From: Pseudobacteriovorax sp. | GTDB taxonomy: Bacteria > Bdellovibrionota_B > Oligoflexia > Oligoflexales > Oligoflexaceae | Assembly: GCA_013215145.1 (NCBI GenBank) | Contig: JABSRP010000024.1 | Coordinates: 1-64,000, forward strand | DNA length: 64,000 nt | Direction: 5' to 3' | Shown here: positions 51,722-60,454 of the stretch, one piece after another | Position numbering within the stretch: position 1 is the stretch's first letter | Layout of the letters: each line of letters begins with the position of its first letter | Translations under genes and position numbers: made by a program | The notes under the pieces: model-generated | What the model saw: the letters and a program-made list of their open reading frames with translations, nothing else | Told to the model about the DNA's origin: nothing | Databases searched by the model: none

Positions 51722-52046
51722 ACTGTCTCCTTTGTTTATCTCTTGATTCAAAATAAGGAGGGGTTTCAGATTTGGCAATAGGCTTTAATGGAGTTGCCTC
51801 TTTGGGGCGGATAGTTCATTAGTTTAAGAGACTGTTTTTCAACTAGGTCATTTTAGTGTTGTTTGACGATCTTGATAGCTTTCTGCTGCTCAAGCATGTC
51901 CCATATTGATAGATCGATGTGTTTAATTCCCTATAATAATTGAGGAATAAAGAAAACAAATGTTTTATTTAAAGATACATATTATTCTTCCGAAGATACA
52001 AGTGTTACTTATTTGGTAACAATTAACAGTCTAGGAGGATAAAACG

Positions 52047-52973
52047 TTGAAATTATTAATAGTGCTAATGTTTTTTTGCTTATCGAGTTGTTCTGATGAC
52101 TCCGACCCTTCAGGAAATCTGACGGGAAATTCGGATTCAATCAGCATAGAAGGCCACACCATAGCTTTTGTGGATCAGGGGCCGAGGGATGGGGAACCCA
52201 TATTACTTACACATGGTATTCCTACGTCTTCCGAACTCTACCGTGATGTCATTCCTCATTTAGTTTCTAAAGGATACAGGGTCATAGCAAATGATTTTGT
52301 AGGCTATGGAAACAGCTCAAAACCCGAAAGGATTACTTTGGAAGAGCAGGCAAAGCTCTTGATAAATCTTATGGATACCTTGGGTATTGAGACATGGAAT
52401 CATGTTAGTCACGATCTAGGGGGACTCATTACTTGGGAACTACTGGGCATCGATGATAGCCGAATCAAGAAACTTGTTATTTTGAACACCACTGCATACT
52501 TCGATGGGCTAACGCCTCCTGAATTCATGCTTACCCTTGCTGGAGAAGAAGGAGAATCCTTTGCTGAGTCACTTGCTAACCCAGAGACAGGTAAGGTTCT
52601 AATTGGTGAGATTATGGATTCAGGTACTTCGAGGTCATTTAACGATATTGATGATATAGAGCTGTTTTGGAAGCCTTTTGAAACGGGAACGGCCACATAT
52701 CTATTGCAGGAAGCCAGAGCCTTGTTTGGTGGAGTCTTGCAAGAAAGGCTGCCGATTTATTCGGATACTTTGAAACGGTTAAATGTCCCAGCTGTAGTTA
52801 TTTGGGGTAGTCAAGATCCGTTTATTTCTTTTGACGTCGTACCTCAGTTTTTTGCCGAAGATTTAGGTATTGGAGCTGATGGTATCATTGGTTTTGACGA
52901 CGCCAGCCACTTTATTCAGGAAGATCAACCAGCGAAACTAGCTGAGTCCATCGATAACTTTATTAAGCGATAA
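52047..52973 (+). CDS. Haloalkane dehalogenase/epoxide hydrolase-like lipoprotein
   Basis: This 308-residue lipoprotein has the lipobox LSSC (Cys15). It belongs to the alpha/beta-hydrolase fold with an Asp nucleophile, Asp123, in NHVSHDLGGLITW. The oxyanion-hole region is LTHGIPTSS, the acid candidate is in WGSQDPFISF, and the catalytic His288 is in DDASHFIQED. An Asp nucleophile fits dehalogenases, fluoroacetate dehalogenases or epoxide hydrolases rather than esterases. The start codon is TTG with an excellent AGGAGG. It is followed by a SRPBCC lipoprotein and a TetR-type gene, which suggests a small xenobiotic- or lipid-related operon. Confidence 0.83.
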   Translation: MKLLIVLMFFCLSSCSDDSDPSGNLTGNSDSISIEGHTIAFVDQGPRDGEPILLTHGIPTSSELYRDVIPHLVSKGYRVIANDFVGYGNSSKPERITLEEQAKLLINLMDTLGIETWNHVSHDLGGLITWELLGIDDSRIKKLVILNTTAYFDGLTPPEFMLTLAGEEGESFAESLANPETGKVLIGEIMDSGTSRSFNDIDDIELFWKPFETGTATYLLQEARALFGGVLQERLPIYSDTLKRLNVPAVVIWGSQDPFISFDVVPQFFAEDLGIGADGIIGFDDASHFIQEDQPAKLAESIDNFIKR

Positions 52974-52995
52974 AATGATAAGAAAGGAAACACTC

Positions 52996-53622
52996 ATGTT
53001 TAAATTATTACCGATATCTAGTCTGATGGTCGCATCGTTAATTTTAACCTCATGCGCTTCTATGCCAAAGCTAGGAAGTAAACCAGAGTTTACCAGCAAC
53101 ATTATAGACCAACAAAGGACTTATAAAAGCTTTAAAGTTGATAACTATACTGATGCCCCACTAAGAATTGTCAAAAAGGTTCACTTTCCTTTTTCGGCAA
53201 GCGAAGCTCATAAAATCCTTAATCTAAAGATTCCAACGTGGTTTGAATCTATTCCAAAAGTCGAATATTTTCGGAACAATCGTAAGCTGAGTGCGAGCCA
53301 AATCAAATCTGGTAGCGAAAGGGTTTGTGCTTTTGGAGACGATCGTTTGGTTGAAGAAATCATCCAATGGAAACCGGGCAAATTCGTGGCCTATAGGATT
53401 GACGGGAAAAAGAGTAACCTCTCGCTCCCCATCAAGGATCACCTTGCCATGATGAACATAGAAGACGATGGCAAGGGAGGATCTCTGTTGACTTGGCGGA
53501 CGTACTACAATAAAAAGTTCCATATCATGGCCCCCATCGTAACTATGGGGCTTAGCTCTCAGATGGATGATGCTCTGACTAATTTGACGGAAAAATACGG
53601 CGGGACCTTATTATCTTTATAG
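52996..53622 (+). CDS. SRPBCC-fold lipoprotein
   Basis: This protein of about 208 residues has the lipobox LILTSC (Cys20). The START/Bet v1-like pattern is visible: RIVKKVHFPFSASEAHKILNLKIPTWFESIPKVEYF, then GSERVCAFGDDRLVEEIIQWKPGKFVAYRID and GGSLLTWRTYYNKKFH, ending in a C-terminal helix (MAPIVTMGLSSQMDDALTNLTEKYG). Members bind hydrophobic ligands. The start at ATG 52996 follows AAGGAAA. It begins 22 bases after the Asp-nucleophile hydrolase gene, so both are co-transcribed. Confidence 0.75.
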   Translation: MFKLLPISSLMVASLILTSCASMPKLGSKPEFTSNIIDQQRTYKSFKVDNYTDAPLRIVKKVHFPFSASEAHKILNLKIPTWFESIPKVEYFRNNRKLSASQIKSGSERVCAFGDDRLVEEIIQWKPGKFVAYRIDGKKSNLSLPIKDHLAMMNIEDDGKGGSLLTWRTYYNKKFHIMAPIVTMGLSSQMDDALTNLTEKYGGTLLSL

Positions 53623-53636
53623 GGATCACATCCCTT

Positions 53637-53663
53637 GGGGAGGGTGCCAAGCGCAACCTTCCC
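53637..53663 (+). terminator. Imperfect hairpin after the SRPBCC gene
   Basis: GGGGAGGGTGC and GCAACCTTCCC pair at 9 of 11 positions, 14 bases after the SRPBCC stop and just before the TetR-type gene. A weak terminator or a structured leader is possible; no strong U-tract follows. Confidence 0.45.
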
Positions 53664-53692
53664 TTAAGTATATTTCTAGGGGAGGTGACTTT

Positions 53693-54307
53693 TTGAAGCT
53701 TGAGAAAAGAAGTAACACGAAAACCAGGGTCTTCGAGGCTGCCAAGACACTATTCTCACAGAAGGGTTACGATGCGGCATCGGTACGTGATATTTGTAAG
53801 CTGGCTGATGCTAGTATCACGGCCATTCGTATTCATTTTGGCTCGAAGGAGCAACTCCTTGACGAAATTTTGGCTGAACTTGACAATTCGGTTTTTAAAG
53901 CACCCATCCGTATTTTAGGCGGAAATATTCAGAACAAAGAACAGTTCATTACGAAGTTTAAAATATTCATGTCGGAAACCCTTCATGCTTTGCTAAGTGA
54001 AAAAGAAACAGTTCTCATCGCAGTTCGCGAGCAGCATCGATCGAAATGGTATCTGAAAATGGGTGTTTATCATGAAAATTTGGTGGCATTTATTCGCTCA
54101 GCACAGAAGAATAAGATTGTATCAAAATCGATTAAAGTTGATCTCGTGACAGGGATGTTTATGGACCGACTCGTCGCTCAAATTATTTTTGAGCAGGGCA
54201 TCGAAGAGGCTTTTGAAAATACGATTCGGGACCCAATTTATCGCGAAGAATGGTTAGATGCTTCATTGGACTTGCTACTGTCAGGACTACTTGTCCGCAA
54301 GAACTAG
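53693..54307 (+). CDS. TetR/AcrR family transcriptional regulator
   Basis: This 204-residue TetR-type regulator has the N-terminal HTH domain TRVFEAAKTLFSQKGYDAASVRDICKLADASITAIRIHFGSKEQLLDEILAEL. The C-terminal helical domain is of the type found in YbiH-like/DUF1956 repressors. The start is TTG 53693 with GGGGAGG upstream. It follows the hydrolase/SRPBCC pair on the same strand and may control it. No palindromic operator could be located near the hydrolase start. Confidence 0.9.
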   Translation: MKLEKRSNTKTRVFEAAKTLFSQKGYDAASVRDICKLADASITAIRIHFGSKEQLLDEILAELDNSVFKAPIRILGGNIQNKEQFITKFKIFMSETLHALLSEKETVLIAVREQHRSKWYLKMGVYHENLVAFIRSAQKNKIVSKSIKVDLVTGMFMDRLVAQIIFEQGIEEAFENTIRDPIYREEWLDASLDLLLSGLLVRKN

Positions 54308-54347
54308 TTAAACAAGTCGATCGTGAAACATCAACGAGCCATAGGCC

Positions 54348-55946
54348 CTATTCAATCAACTCATAAGAAAAACTAACATTGAGATTATGATGCTGATCCA
54401 TAAGCCACTGGATGGCATCCTGGTCACGGCAATCGTTGGCTGTCATGGTCCCACGTTGCAGACTGACAACAAGGGCGTCGCCAGCATGGAGCTGGAGAGA
54501 CATAAAAGGTGATTTAAACGAAAATTTTTGTGGAATGTTCGGCTCCATGACCATACGCTTGCGGGTACGATGCATAAGGTATTCACGGTCTAATGATGAC
54601 CAGCCTCCGTTACGACTAACAAAGATCTCTGCTGACAATCCTAATGCAGTCTGTGACGGGGAAACTATTGTCGCTTCGATAGTGATAGGGCCAGCTATCC
54701 GAATATTTTTGTGAATGGGAACTTGGATAATCGGTCTTTCTATCCCTGATGAGACTTTAATAGAGGGATCACATATCTGAGGTAAAGGAAATATCCCTTG
54801 GTCGCCCAGTCCATGGTCGTCGTAAAGAGGACCAATTTCCAGATCGTTGCGCTCAAAAGACTGGGAAAAAGTTTGATAAATCCCGCGGGAGAAATCTTCG
54901 TATTCTTGCCTAAATATACTGCCATCATTCTTGTAACTATAGGAATCTACTTGATGGAGAAAACTACATTCTAAGCTTCGATCCAAGGTTGCCAATGCAA
55001 ATTCATGGGCAACTCTACGACTTAATTTTGTTTGAGCTCCATGCAGCCATGGTCCTACCGCTAGAGTCGTTGGACATAGCGTATCACTGTTTCCGCCAAT
55101 GTAATGCTGCTTTCGGCTCTCGAAAGCCAGCAAGGCATCGTTTGCATCCTGATCGCTAATTTCACCTGCCATAAATAGCACTGGTACTTTAATCTCACCT
55201 AAGCGACCATTAAGGCCGCGATTTGGAAACTTGACTGCAAAAGACTCCTCCACTATTCGATCCCAGTCTTCAAACCCTTGGCTATTAAAAGCGTCGTCGA
55301 AGCGATGTAATGGAGTATTTTGTTCATAAAGTTGAGCAATTTTACGACGAAAACCTAGCTTTGACATGGATTTTGAAGAGCTTAAGTCTAGGTAGTATTT
55401 TAGTAGGGAAAAATCAACCATCCCGCCGGCCGTAAATGAGTCAGTAAGGGGGTCCGTAGGAGCGCTTGCAGCAATCACCGCCTTAACACTCGGATGATGA
55501 TTAAGTCCAGCAGCCAAGGCAAGGAATCCGTCGTAAGACTCACCGAATAAAACAACTGTATCGTTGGAAAAAACTTGATGTGATAGCCAGTTTAGTGTCA
55601 TCTCTCCATCTTTGATCTCTTCCGTACTAAGATATTGAAATTGTCCCGTAGACTTTCCAGTTCCAATAATGCTTTGTAACACAACGTGAAATCCCTGCGC
55701 TTGCCAGTGTTGGACTTTGTAACCGTAGTCGTAGAGTGCAAGGTAAGGTGATCTAATTAAAATGATTCCCTTCGCCGTACTTTCATCTTCAGTTTCTGGT
55801 AGTAGATAAACTTGTGTATCTAAGTTTCCTCTAGAGACGGGAATATCAAATCTAGCAGTCATTTCCTTTGCGACAATGATCTCCGTAATAAGAGACATAG
55901 CTAATAGTAACGAATATAAATAAAAAGACTGAGGCTGTGTAAGCAT
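54348..55946 (-). CDS. CocE/NonD family hydrolase
   Basis: This protein of about 532 residues has a signal peptide (SFYLYSLLLAMSLITEIIVAK). The alpha/beta-hydrolase nucleophile is Ser137 in FGESYDGFLAL; the acid is likely in AGEISDQDAND and the His in GPWLHGAQ. A C-terminal jelly-roll domain (IAGPITIEATIVSPSQTALGLSAEIFV, then MSLQLHAGDALVVSLQR) matches the X-Pro dipeptidyl-peptidase/CocE C-terminal domain. It is an exported acyl or peptide hydrolase of the CocE/NonD group. The start at 55946 follows AAGGG; a longer frame to 55988 is possible. It is convergent with the TetR-type gene. Confidence 0.88.
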   Translation of the reverse strand: MLTQPQSFYLYSLLLAMSLITEIIVAKEMTARFDIPVSRGNLDTQVYLLPETEDESTAKGIILIRSPYLALYDYGYKVQHWQAQGFHVVLQSIIGTGKSTGQFQYLSTEEIKDGEMTLNWLSHQVFSNDTVVLFGESYDGFLALAAGLNHHPSVKAVIAASAPTDPLTDSFTAGGMVDFSLLKYYLDLSSSKSMSKLGFRRKIAQLYEQNTPLHRFDDAFNSQGFEDWDRIVEESFAVKFPNRGLNGRLGEIKVPVLFMAGEISDQDANDALLAFESRKQHYIGGNSDTLCPTTLAVGPWLHGAQTKLSRRVAHEFALATLDRSLECSFLHQVDSYSYKNDGSIFRQEYEDFSRGIYQTFSQSFERNDLEIGPLYDDHGLGDQGIFPLPQICDPSIKVSSGIERPIIQVPIHKNIRIAGPITIEATIVSPSQTALGLSAEIFVSRNGGWSSLDREYLMHRTRKRMVMEPNIPQKFSFKSPFMSLQLHAGDALVVSLQRGTMTANDCRDQDAIQWLMDQHHNLNVSFSYELIE

Positions 55947-56058
55947 CCGTTGATTCCCTTTACTGAGAGGTAATGGTTCCCGTTGCACTGCAACTCTACT
56001 CTGTTGGGCACACTACCACTTCGATTTTAGCTAGTGAAGGCCATAAATCTGGAAAGTT

Positions 56059-56952
56059 TTAGGATTGGTTGACTTGAGACGGACTAGTGCCAAATCTTCG
56101 TCGGAATGCGGTCGAAAAAGCGCTAACGTTTTCATATTTTAGAAGATCAGAAACCTGACTTACATTGTACCGTCGACTCCTTAGTAGATGCCATGACTCG
56201 TCAAGACGCCGCTGTTTTAGATAGCTAAATGGTGATAGTCGATATGCCTTTTGAAACTGGCGCTGAAGTGACGACTCACTGCATCCACAGTGTTGACAAA
56301 TATCAGCGAGGGAAAACTTCTGGAATAAATGATTCTCGATAAATGACGTGGCTTGACGAACGAGAGGATCCCGATTGTCCAGGCAATGATCATCGAGATC
56401 GAATCTTACCTCTGTGGCTGCTTTGGGTTTTTCCTTGGCATACAATAGTTCTTTTATAAGTTCTGTTTCGAGGAACTGTGTTGCCACATTACTCTTTTTG
56501 CCCATTTGGATGCGTTCGTAAGCATAACGATGGATGACTTCATTCATCCAATTGCTGCGGTGTAAAGTAAGGCCTTTGTTGAAGAGAGTCGTCTTAAGGT
56601 CGGATTGATCGAGGCCGTGTTCTTTTTCGACGGCAGCGAATAGGTCGTTGCTAAGCTCAAGCGTTAACCATTCTGAGACCGTCGATATAGCTTCGATTGT
56701 CACGCTGCTTGCAGCTGGCAACAAATGGATATTACGAGCGTCTAGTTGCAGAGGTGAAACGCCAGGGTCAGATTTCAATGTTAAAATCGTTGAGCAGAAA
56801 GAGACTAAGATAGTCGGGCTCTGTGTAGCTAGTTTGGGCCAAGTACCTTCTCCATGCTTTATGTACGATAGACGACATAGACCGTTGTCGCTGAAATGAT
56901 TGGCAAAAATAGGGTTTTGGCCGAAACTTTCAGCAGTCAATCCTAACAACAT
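56059..56952 (-). CDS. AraC family transcriptional regulator
   Basis: This 297-residue regulator has a C-terminal AraC-type domain (FSLADICQHCGCSESSLQRQFQKAYRLSPFSYLKQRRLDESWHLLRSRRYNVSQVSDLLKYENVSAFSTAFRRRFGTSPSQV). The N-terminal effector half contains FLETELIKELLYAKEKPK, close to the corresponding FLEVEILKELFFCR of the AraC gene at 8974, so the two are paralogues. It precedes the CocE-type hydrolase gene on the same strand and may regulate it. Confidence 0.9.
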   Translation of the reverse strand: MLLGLTAESFGQNPIFANHFSDNGLCRLSYIKHGEGTWPKLATQSPTILVSFCSTILTLKSDPGVSPLQLDARNIHLLPAASSVTIEAISTVSEWLTLELSNDLFAAVEKEHGLDQSDLKTTLFNKGLTLHRSNWMNEVIHRYAYERIQMGKKSNVATQFLETELIKELLYAKEKPKAATEVRFDLDDHCLDNRDPLVRQATSFIENHLFQKFSLADICQHCGCSESSLQRQFQKAYRLSPFSYLKQRRLDESWHLLRSRRYNVSQVSDLLKYENVSAFSTAFRRRFGTSPSQVNQS

Positions 56953-57085
56953 TGATTCAGTGCTCCTGACGTTTTCTCATAAGTATTTGCAGGCCTATAG
57001 TAACCGCCTCTCTGTCGATCTAGTGTATCAATAAATCCGATGCGAGAGCATCTTTTCTATTGTTCATTATTTAGTGGAGTCCATT

Positions 57086-57322
57086 GTGAAAGTAGTAGGA
57101 ATTATTGTTGCTCTAGTTAGTGGTTTGTCTGGATTTGCTCAGAATCAGTCCCGTCCCATTTATAGCGTTTCACCATGTGAATGCTCCTACTCCCATCCTG
57201 CGGCCCCCGCACACTGTAGCTTTCAAGTTCTCAGAGATGATATTGTGATCGAGACGAGTGATTCTTTTGATCAATATTATCAATGTGTTGTCGCTCGTGA
57301 TGAGGTGGTTCGCAGCCTCTAG
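57086..57322 (+). CDS. Small exported Cys-containing protein
   Basis: This protein of about 78 residues starts with GTG 57086, after GGAG at 6-base spacing. A signal peptide (KVVGIIVALVSGLSGFAQ) is followed by a short mature part with four cysteines (SPCECSYSHPAAPAHCSF and QYYQCVVARDE), suggesting two disulfides. No family is recognised. It is divergent from the AraC-type gene. Confidence 0.6.
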   Translation: MKVVGIIVALVSGLSGFAQNQSRPIYSVSPCECSYSHPAAPAHCSFQVLRDDIVIETSDSFDQYYQCVVARDEVVRSL

Positions 57323-57410
57323 CTAGTTTGTCGTTGCTTGCGACTCAAAGATTAGACTCTGCCCGTTTAGGAGACTGGATAAGCCTCATAAATTTTAAAG
57401 GAATTAGGTT

Positions 57411-58805
57411 ATGTTGATAAAAAACACATCTATATCTTTGCTTTTTAGTTTGCTTGTCTCATGTTTGCCTCCAGAAAACGGCGCAAAGCTACTCCATGAG
57501 CGTAACAACTTCGAGCCTGTCCCCACGGGGAGCGCCCCTCAAACTCCTAGGCCTTGGCTTTGGAGCTCGCTCACGCGAGACGAGGTAGCCTCCCTGCCTA
57601 TTATGCTAGAAAAGTCTTTGGCTCCAGAAGGTACAGGGCTCGAAATTCGTTTGCAGGTGTGGTTGAGTGCTATGCATCAGCATGTGATCCGGACATCCCC
57701 TATTTTGGAAGGGTTGCCCGAGCCTAAGATATACCTCCTTCAACAAACGGGCCGCGAAGAAGCTCTAGCTTTGACTGCGCGAACACGGTTTATCGTACCA
57801 ACTGTCCTATCTAGTGAAGAAGCAATCGATCCAAGATTGGGTCAACCTAGGTCCATTGATTTAGAAAACGGCACCTTCGATCGCGAAAACCAAGCCATTG
57901 CTTATGAGCTTCAGCTCCAGCCCGGAGGTCGAACAGGAAGACCTGGGTACGCCTTGGTTTCGATGAATCGAAGCAGTGAGTGTTTCCCTCCCGATCATAG
58001 TCAGATATTTCCCTGCAACGATCGTAAGCTTTCAGATGAAGATATAGAGGGGTTTGCAAATTGGCTCAACACAGCGAAAGGTGCCTCAGTTTTTAGTGTT
58101 GGATATAACGAAAATACAGGTATGAAGGAAATTGAACTTAAAGCTTTTGTCCGGCGCGGACCAAATACTGACTCGAGTAGCTTCCGTGCCACAGCTCAGG
58201 GAATGATTGCACCGACATCTGCCAATGCCATTGCTATGTCTTATGAGATGATCGAAGCGATTGTTGACGAATCAGCAGTGATTGGAATCTTAGCTCACGA
58301 ACTTGGTCATTACTATAAAGCTCATGGAGCTGTATTGGATAAGACTCGCTACTATGGCTATCAATACGATCAAGATACGTTGGCTCCTAACTCAAGACCG
58401 GAACCAGCAAAGACGTTTAATCGTGACCACGGTATTTACACAACAGAGCAAGAAGCGGATGAGGTCGCCATCGAGCTTTTGTATGCTATGGGTTTGGATC
58501 ATTATGCTCTGAGGGACTATAATCTGCTAACCCTAGCCGGGCGGGCCAGTGAAGAGAGCCGCTATCCGGGTCAATGGAGTTATGAGGAATGCTTACAAGC
58601 TATGACGGACGACTGGAATAATTTTAAGAATCGCCCACCTGTAGCGCTAGCTCGTAATCGCTTACACCAGAGCTTTTGCTATCGGGTCTACAACCTTGAT
58701 CGGGAGTTTGCTTTGCACGACTACCAACCTGATCCAAATGTAGTTAGGCCCGCAGACGGCAATTGGGATCAGGTTAGAGAGGATTTCCTTAGTCTAGCGT
58801 TTTAG
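57411..58805 (+). CDS. Lipoprotein with M48-like metallopeptidase domain
   Basis: This 464-residue lipoprotein has the lipobox LLVSC (Cys18). The zinc-protease motif HELGH (His296, Glu297, His300) in GILAHELGHYYKAHG is followed by EQEAD (Glu348), a typical third ligand of M48-type peptidases. Before it lies a beta-rich domain (LVSMNRSSECFPP, FSVGYNENTGMKEIELKAFV). After it lies a Cys-containing region with SYEECLQAM and SFCYRVYNL. Cell-envelope protein quality control or prey degradation are possible roles. It is transcribed alone, after a small exported-protein gene. Confidence 0.85.
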   Translation: MLIKNTSISLLFSLLVSCLPPENGAKLLHERNNFEPVPTGSAPQTPRPWLWSSLTRDEVASLPIMLEKSLAPEGTGLEIRLQVWLSAMHQHVIRTSPILEGLPEPKIYLLQQTGREEALALTARTRFIVPTVLSSEEAIDPRLGQPRSIDLENGTFDRENQAIAYELQLQPGGRTGRPGYALVSMNRSSECFPPDHSQIFPCNDRKLSDEDIEGFANWLNTAKGASVFSVGYNENTGMKEIELKAFVRRGPNTDSSSFRATAQGMIAPTSANAIAMSYEMIEAIVDESAVIGILAHELGHYYKAHGAVLDKTRYYGYQYDQDTLAPNSRPEPAKTFNRDHGIYTTEQEADEVAIELLYAMGLDHYALRDYNLLTLAGRASEESRYPGQWSYEECLQAMTDDWNNFKNRPPVALARNRLHQSFCYRVYNLDREFALHDYQPDPNVVRPADGNWDQVREDFLSLAF

Positions 58806-58814
58806 GCACTTGGG

Positions 58815-59894
58815 CTAAGCGAAATAGCCCACGACAATAGCTGAGACAAATCCTGCAAGAGACACCATGATGGCGTCTTTTTTATTTTGAGCAAGTAAAG
58901 GAAAAATACCGTCCCCACTTGTGGCGATAGATGCCGCTATCAATGCTGCAATAGGGAAATTTGGTACCGTAACGTAGGCTGCAGCAACGGCAATCATACC
59001 ACCGCAACCTGTCAAGACGCCCAGCAAAGCCGCTATGAGGACAACAGAAAAGGCAGAGCTTGCCATCCAGACATCAAACCTTTCTGGACCGATTGCAATA
59101 TCGATAATGCCGTTGGCAATAAATAGTCCCATGAAGACGTATGCGACCACCATGGAAATATCGGCAACAGCATCTAGCATAATAGCCTTGATGTTATTAT
59201 GGTCTTTGGCTGAGCAAGCGCCCTTGAGTACGAATTTATTGACTCCAAAGTAAACGATACTCGTGAGGGTTAGTGCGGTGGCGACCCAAACAGTGAGCTC
59301 TGCAATGTAATCGATTCCGCCTCCCCATAAGGCCATAATGGATCCAGGAGCTAAGAAAAGTGCCATGGCTATGATTGAATAGAAACCGGCGTCATCGATA
59401 AACTTTCGGGCGAATGTGCTTTCCGAATGATGATGAGACTCGTGAGAACCATGCTTCGACATGGCTTCAATGTCGACGCGAAATCCCAAGAGGTCTGCGC
59501 CGTAACCAAGAATGATACCAAGGACGAATCCTATGATATTTACAATAAAAAATGCGGTAAGATTACCAGCAACACTGGATTCGTCAGAGGCTCCAAGTAA
59601 AACAAAAGACCCTTCTCCCAAGGTGGCGGTAAAAGCTGCTAATAAAGCCCCAAACGAGACTTGGCCGTTTTTATACATCGTGCTGACGACAATGGTTCCA
59701 CCACAACCAGGAATGATACCGAAAATAGCTCCAATGATAGGCTGTGCCCACTTGGGTCCAAGTCGGGCCATATTCTGCATCTTATCTTTCAGAGCAAAAC
59801 CGATCAAAGCGAAGCCTATGATAGAAATCGCTACATAACCACCGATTACTCCCGATGCTTCCAAATTATCAAGTGTGAATGATAAAAAATCCAT
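58815..59894 (-). CDS. ArsP_2-type putative heavy-metal/manganese exporter
   Basis: This 359-residue membrane protein has about ten helices. It has two half-repeats, each with a GCGG motif: GAIFGIIPGCGGTIVVSTMYKNG in the first and LGVLTGCGGMIAVAAAYVTVPNFPIAALIAASIATSGDGIFPLLAQ in the second. This matches PF11449, annotated as putative manganese transporter or 10TM heavy-metal exporter. A cytoplasmic or periplasmic His-rich loop (KHGSHESHHHSES) could bind metal. The gene converges on the M48-type gene. Confidence 0.85.
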   Translation of the reverse strand: MDFLSFTLDNLEASGVIGGYVAISIIGFALIGFALKDKMQNMARLGPKWAQPIIGAIFGIIPGCGGTIVVSTMYKNGQVSFGALLAAFTATLGEGSFVLLGASDESSVAGNLTAFFIVNIIGFVLGIILGYGADLLGFRVDIEAMSKHGSHESHHHSESTFARKFIDDAGFYSIIAMALFLAPGSIMALWGGGIDYIAELTVWVATALTLTSIVYFGVNKFVLKGACSAKDHNNIKAIMLDAVADISMVVAYVFMGLFIANGIIDIAIGPERFDVWMASSAFSVVLIAALLGVLTGCGGMIAVAAAYVTVPNFPIAALIAASIATSGDGIFPLLAQNKKDAIMVSLAGFVSAIVVGYFA

Positions 59895-60172
59895 CTTACA
59901 TTACCGCCCAAAGTCTATTTGTAATCTTCGGACGACAATATACAGTTTGCGAAAGCAATGTCCAGCCTTCGATGCCAACCTTCGATGAGCTGGTTTTTGA
60001 AATCTTCCAATGTGAAGCGATAGTAGATAGTACATAGTGGCCCGCGGAGAACCGTGCCAATATTGACAGCATGCCGATTTCTAAAAAGTATTTCCTAATA
60101 AAATCATATAATTATAAAGGTGTGCCTCGCATCCGCCAAATTGCTGATTCTGTCGGATCCTAAAGCTCCTTG
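59895..60172. other. Intergenic region with a startless open frame
   Basis: Between the metal-exporter start and the cobalamin riboswitch there is a minus-strand open frame (59915 to about 60098) with plausible coding texture (GTVLRGPLCTIYYRF, FKNQLIEGWHRRLDIAF), but it has no ATG, GTG or TTG. It may be a gene remnant or the leader of the exporter. Promoters for both directions must lie here. Confidence 0.4.
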
Positions 60173-60334
60173 TTTAGGTTGTGGCTATTTGTTTTCCGTG
60201 ATAGCTTCCGACCAGCACGTAGGCTGGTGAAATCGGTTAGAGTCCGATACTGTCCCGCAACTGTGATCTTGAGACCCGAGTGTGTTGATACCAATGCCTT
60301 TTGGGTTTGAGTCAGTCAGATCCCACCTACCAAT
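60173..60334 (+). promoter_or_regulatory. Cobalamin (adenosylcobalamin/B12) riboswitch
   Basis: The conserved core GGTGAAATC...GTCCGATACTGTCCCGCAACTGTGA at about 60225-60266 matches the RF00174 pattern for the B12 riboswitch. Downstream, GAGTCAGTCAGATCCCACCTACC (60309-60331) matches the closing GAGCCAG-AGACC-CC element. It pairs back with the AGGTTGTGG region near 60176, giving helix P1. It precedes the lipoprotein/TonB-receptor operon and should switch off expression when B12 is plentiful. Confidence 0.92.
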
Positions 60335-60454
60335 CAAAGACCATAGGACTTAATGGTTTTGATGCTAAGCCCGAGGAGGCAAAACAATTTCAGACCCCCT
60401 TCCTTGCAGCCAAAGCATCATCATTTCCTATGTATTTTTTTGAGGTTTAGACCA

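Noticed and set aside
60353..60454. In-frame upstream extension of the propeller lipoprotein
   Set aside because: It would begin in the riboswitch expression platform and bury the signal peptide; the lipobox requires the start at 60455.
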